From contig CAJPQU010000094.1 of the NCBI GenBank assembly GCA_905372875.1, forward strand, positions 1 through 7,562: a stretch of DNA of 7,562 nucleotides, in the 5' to 3' direction. Shown one piece after another: positions 5,057 to 7,562 of this stretch. Source of the DNA: an uncultured Schwartzia sp. GTDB lineage: Bacteria > Bacillota > Negativicutes > Selenomonadales > Selenomonadaceae. Made by a program: the position numbers and the translations under genes. The notes beneath the pieces were generated by a model. The model did no database searches. It saw only the letters and a program-made list of their open reading frames with translations, and was not told where the DNA came from. How positions within the stretch are numbered: the first letter of the stretch is position 1; the number at the start of each line of letters is the position of its first letter.

Positions 5057-6507
5057 AGGGGAATCAGCGGCGGGCGCCGCTGGCGGAAGCCGTTGAGGCT
5101 TATGCCGCCGGGGATGCCCGCCCTTTTCATACGCCGGGGCATAAGCAGGGGTTGGGGGCCCATCCTCGGCTGCGGCAGTTCATTACTTCCGAAGGACTGC
5201 GGGCTGATGTGTCCCTCATGGAAGAATTGGATGATCTCCACCATCCTACGGGCTGCATCGCCGAAGCTGAGGCGCTGGCAGCGGAACTCTACGGCGCTGA
5301 GGCCGCCTATTTCATGGTGAACGGGACCAGCGGGGCCGTTCACACCATGATGCTGGCGGCGCTCTCGCCGGGGGACGAGGTGTTGCTGCCCCGAAATGTC
5401 CATCGGTCAGTTTTTAACGGCTTGGTACTCACGGGGGCGGTCCCGGTTTATCTGCCCCCGGTGATGGACGAGCGGCTGGGGATCGCCTTGGGAATCACTA
5501 CGGAAACGGTGTCCCGAGCGTTGGCGGAGCATCCGGCGGTCAAGGCGGTTCTCGTGGTCTATCCCAATTATTACGGCGTGACTTTTGATTTGCTTTCTGT
5601 CACGGCGCTGGCCCATGCTCGGGATGTGACGGTTCTGGTAGATGAGGCTCACGGCCCTCATCTGCGCTTTTCCGAGGCGCTGCCGCCGGATGCCCTCTCG
5701 TGCGGCGCGGACTTAGTGGCCCAGAGTACGCATAAACTTTTGGGATCGCTGACGCAGACCTCGATGCTCTTTCGGCAGGGGGGACGGGTGTCGGGAGAGG
5801 CGGTGCGCCGGGCGGCGGCTCTTTTGACTACGACCAGCCCCAATTATCTCCTGTTGGCTTCCTTGGATATCGCTCGGCTGCAGATGGCGGTGTATGGGGA
5901 TGATCTCGTTGGTCGGGCGGTACGCCTCGCTGAGGGCGTGCGGCGTGTGGTGAACGATTCGCCGGGATTGTGGTGCTTCGGCGAAGAATACATGGGCCGT
6001 CCCGGGGCCGAGGCCCTTGATGTGACGAAAGTGACGGTGCAAACGGCGTGGCTGGGGCTCTCTGGGAGGGCGGCGGCGGATATTCTGCGGCGGGACTATC
6101 ATATTGCCTGTGAGTTGACGGATGCCTACAATGTGCTGTTCCTTTTAACTCTGGCGGATCGGGAAGAAGAGGCGCTCTTTTTGGCGAAGTCCTTAAAAGA
6201 TTTGGCCATTCGTCATCGCTGTTCTCCCTTGGAGCGACCCCATATCTCTTTGCCGGAACTTCCCTCCCAAGCTGCCGCCCCTCGGGAGGCGTTCTTTGCT
6301 CCTTCGGAAGCAGTGCCCTTTCCCGAGGCGGCGGGGCGCGTGGCGGCGGAAGAGATTGCTTTTTATCCGCCGGGGATTCCTGTGCTTTGCCCCGGGGAGC
6401 GTATTTCCCGCGAGCTCCTGGCGTATCTGCGGGAAGTGACAGCGCTGGGGCTCCGGGTCACGGGGCCGGAAGACGTGACGCTGACGACGATTCGGGTATT
6501 GCGGTAG
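5053..6507 (+). CDS. Fold-I Orn/Lys/Arg decarboxylase (YaaO/SpeA family)
   Basis: This PLP enzyme of the aspartate-aminotransferase fold decarboxylates a basic amino acid to a diamine or agmatine; which one cannot be read from the sequence. It is 484 residues, like Bacillus YaaO and SpeA (480-490). Visible in order: substrate/entry motif PFHTPGHKQG (24-33), LDDLHHPTG (59-67), phosphate-binding GTSGAVH (91-97), YPNYYGVTFD (170-179), D197 in DEAHGPH (binds the pyridine nitrogen), Schiff-base lysine K228 in QSTHKLLGSLTQ, and the C-terminal domain motif FYPPGIPVLCPGE (437-449). The ATG overlaps the degS stop (ATGA) and has only a weak G-rich ribosome site, so translation is probably coupled. The stop TAG forms part of the tmk Shine-Dalgarno. 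Placement directly before tmk is the same as yaaO-tmk in Bacillus, which favours the YaaO branch over true SpeA. It is unrelated in fold to the decarboxylase at 1671. Confidence 0.92.
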   Translation: MKGNQRRAPLAEAVEAYAAGDARPFHTPGHKQGLGAHPRLRQFITSEGLRADVSLMEELDDLHHPTGCIAEAEALAAELYGAEAAYFMVNGTSGAVHTMMLAALSPGDEVLLPRNVHRSVFNGLVLTGAVPVYLPPVMDERLGIALGITTETVSRALAEHPAVKAVLVVYPNYYGVTFDLLSVTALAHARDVTVLVDEAHGPHLRFSEALPPDALSCGADLVAQSTHKLLGSLTQTSMLFRQGGRVSGEAVRRAAALLTTTSPNYLLLASLDIARLQMAVYGDDLVGRAVRLAEGVRRVVNDSPGLWCFGEEYMGRPGAEALDVTKVTVQTAWLGLSGRAAADILRRDYHIACELTDAYNVLFLLTLADREEEALFLAKSLKDLAIRHRCSPLERPHISLPELPSQAAAPREAFFAPSEAVPFPEAAGRVAAEEIAFYPPGIPVLCPGERISRELLAYLREVTALGLRVTGPEDVTLTTIRVLR

Positions 6508-6516
6508 GAGGACATG

Positions 6517-7200
6517 ATGGGAAAGGGTACGCTTATCATCTTGGAAGCGGGGGACGCCTCCGGCAAGGCGACGCAGACGCGTCTTCTGGAAGAGCGGCTG
6601 AAGGAGGCGGGGAGATCGGTGCGGCGGGTGGAATTTCCCGATTACGCCGCGGACTCCTCGGCTTTGGTCAGAATGTACTTGGCGGGGGATTTCGGGAAAG
6701 AGGCAGACGCGGTGAGCCCTTATGCGGCCTCCGCTTTTTTTGCCGTGGATCGCTACGCTTCCTATCAGATGAAATGGAAGGAATATTACGAGAGCGGAGG
6801 CATCGTGCTGGCGGATCGCTACACCACCTCGAACATGGTGCATCAGGCGGTGAAGATTGAGGATGCGGCGGAGCGGGAAGCGTACATCGCCTGGCTCTCC
6901 GATTTTGAGTACGATAAATTGGGCCTGCCCCGCCCCGACGGGGTCATTTTTCTGGATATGGCCCCGGCGGTGAGCGATCGACTGCTGACAGCCCGCGCGA
7001 AGGCCGAAGGGCGAGGGGATATTCACGAGACGGATCGGGCGTATCTTCACCGCTGTCACGAAGCTTACCGAAAAGTCGCGGCCCGGTTCGGCTGGCATCG
7101 CATCCTTTGCAGCGTGGATGACGCCCCGCGCCCGGCAGAGGACATCGCCGCTGAGGTCTACGCGGCGGCCACGGCAGTAATCGAGGGGAAGGCGACATGA
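6517..7200 (+). CDS. tmk: Thymidylate kinase (dTMP kinase), GKATQ P-loop variant
   Basis: The product phosphorylates dTMP to dTDP with ATP, an essential step of dTTP synthesis. It is 227 residues from the ATG at 6517, close to the family norm of 205-215 plus a short insertion. The P-loop region reads EAGDASGKATQ (10-20) where textbook enzymes have EGxDGSGKTTQ. DRY (100-102) in VLADRYTTSNMVHQ is the dTMP-binding motif, followed by RPDGVIFLDM (139-148) and a lid segment with R160, R166 and HETD (170-173). AGGAGG (6506-6511) overlaps the previous stop codon. The ATG at 6517 is 5 nt from it and the adjacent ATG at 6514 only 2 nt, so 6517 is preferred; the choice changes one residue. The stop overlaps the next ATG. 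Because the Walker A Ser/Thr after Lys is Ala, a related nucleotide kinase cannot be fully excluded, but position and motifs favour Tmk. Confidence 0.88.
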   Translation: MGKGTLIILEAGDASGKATQTRLLEERLKEAGRSVRRVEFPDYAADSSALVRMYLAGDFGKEADAVSPYAASAFFAVDRYASYQMKWKEYYESGGIVLADRYTTSNMVHQAVKIEDAAEREAYIAWLSDFEYDKLGLPRPDGVIFLDMAPAVSDRLLTARAKAEGRGDIHETDRAYLHRCHEAYRKVAARFGWHRILCSVDDAPRPAEDIAAEVYAAATAVIEGKAT

Positions 7201-7562
7201 TCAAAGAAGTTTTGGTGGTGGAAGGGAAGATGGACGTAGCCGCCATCCGCCGCGCCGTGGAGGCGGACTGCCTCATCACCGGAGGATTTTCCCTGTCGCG
7301 CCGGTCCCTCAGCGATATTGAAAAAGCCTATGAAAAGCGCGGCATTATCATCCTCACCGACCCGGATACGGCGGGAGAGCGGATCCGCCGTTTTCTTGCG
7401 AAGCGTTTTCCAGCGGCGAAGCACGCTTTTATCCCCCGGGAGGAAGCTACGGCCAATGATGATGTGGGGGTGGAACAGGCCTCTCCCGCTGCGATTCGTG
7501 CCGCCTTGGCGAAGGTGCGGACCATGGATTGGACGCCCAGGGAGACCTTCACGATCATGGAT
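7197..7562 (+). CDS. rnmV: Ribonuclease M5, N-terminal part; 3' end outside window
   Basis: Ribonuclease M5 cuts 5S rRNA precursor on both strands of its stem in low-G+C Gram-positives, usually aided by ribosomal protein L18. The frame is open for 122 codons to the window edge. It has the TOPRIM signature: invariant Glu in VVEGKMD (E9), the DxD pair in ILTDPDTAGERIRR (D55, D57), and the M5-specific KHAFIPR (75-81) and DVGVEQAS (89-96) blocks. The full protein is usually about 180-190 residues, so roughly 60 C-terminal residues are missing. The ATG at 7197 overlaps the tmk stop (ATGA), with a weak GAGGGGAAGG upstream, so translation is probably coupled. DnaG-type primase or RecR TOPRIM proteins lack the KHAF and GVEQAS blocks. 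Confidence 0.93.
   Translation, partial: MIKEVLVVEGKMDVAAIRRAVEADCLITGGFSLSRRSLSDIEKAYEKRGIIILTDPDTAGERIRRFLAKRFPAAKHAFIPREEATANDDVGVEQASPAAIRAALAKVRTMDWTPRETFTIMD

Noticed and set aside
6387..6860. Plus-strand frame of 157 codons overlapping the decarboxylase end and tmk
   Set aside because: It is Gly/Arg-rich and out of frame with both real genes, with no supporting motif.
6193..7098. Minus-strand open frame across the decarboxylase/tmk junction
   Set aside because: It is opposite two well-supported genes and has Arg/Pro-rich antisense composition.
1..7562. CRISPR arrays, tRNA or rRNA genes, toxin-antitoxin or phage-defence systems
   Set aside because: No regularly spaced repeats, cloverleaf-like sequences, rRNA motifs or defence domains were seen on either strand.

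Overview
The window looks like a chromosomal segment from a high-G+C, diderm member of the Firmicutes, most likely a Negativicute (Selenomonas/Veillonella relatives). Three things point there. The fold-III lysine/ornithine decarboxylase closely resembles the Selenomonas ruminantium enzyme. The decarboxylase-tmk order matches the Bacillus yaaO-tmk arrangement. DegS-type kinase and ribonuclease M5 genes are typical Firmicutes genes. The genus is inference; no rRNA or other marker is present.

Layout. (1) Positions 1-884: 3' part of a type II NADH dehydrogenase gene (+), ending at an intrinsic terminator (912-943). (2) Positions 948-1421: a YgbA-family gene (-), a small cysteine-rich protein of the nitric-oxide-associated 'nitrous oxide-stimulated promoter' family. 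(3) Positions 1422-1670: a divergent control region with two face-to-face promoters, each with a TACAAT -10 and a 17-bp spacer, an inverted repeat at the decarboxylase transcription start, and paired AT-rich boxes around the ygbA promoter. (4) Positions 1671-2834: lysine/ornithine decarboxylase (+). (5) Positions 2835 to about 3165: a decayed, frameshifted fragment of an IS3-family transposase on the minus strand, not covered by any intact gene. (6) Positions 3190-3423: an AT-richer gene for a 77-residue orphan protein, with a strong terminator (3446-3482). (7) Positions 3484-3760: a hairpin overlapping a strong Shine-Dalgarno and a possible 25-codon ORF, then a good promoter (3600-3628) and leader. 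(8) Positions 3761-7562: a tightly packed operon of a DegS-like soluble histidine kinase, a fold-I Orn/Lys/Arg decarboxylase, thymidylate kinase and ribonuclease M5 (cut by the window end). Two of its junctions are ATGA stop/start overlaps and the third gap is 9 nt.

How it fits together. Two evolutionarily unrelated PLP amino-acid decarboxylases lie within 3 kb of each other, so diamine or polyamine production is a theme. In Selenomonas, cadaverine is covalently attached to peptidoglycan. The operon joins a DegS-type kinase, without any DegU regulator in view, to nucleotide and 5S rRNA housekeeping genes. I found no convincing new multi-gene system. The most unusual material is the 1422-1670 control region, the IS3 relic abutting the decarboxylase stop codon, and the small-ORF/hairpin region at 3484-3585.
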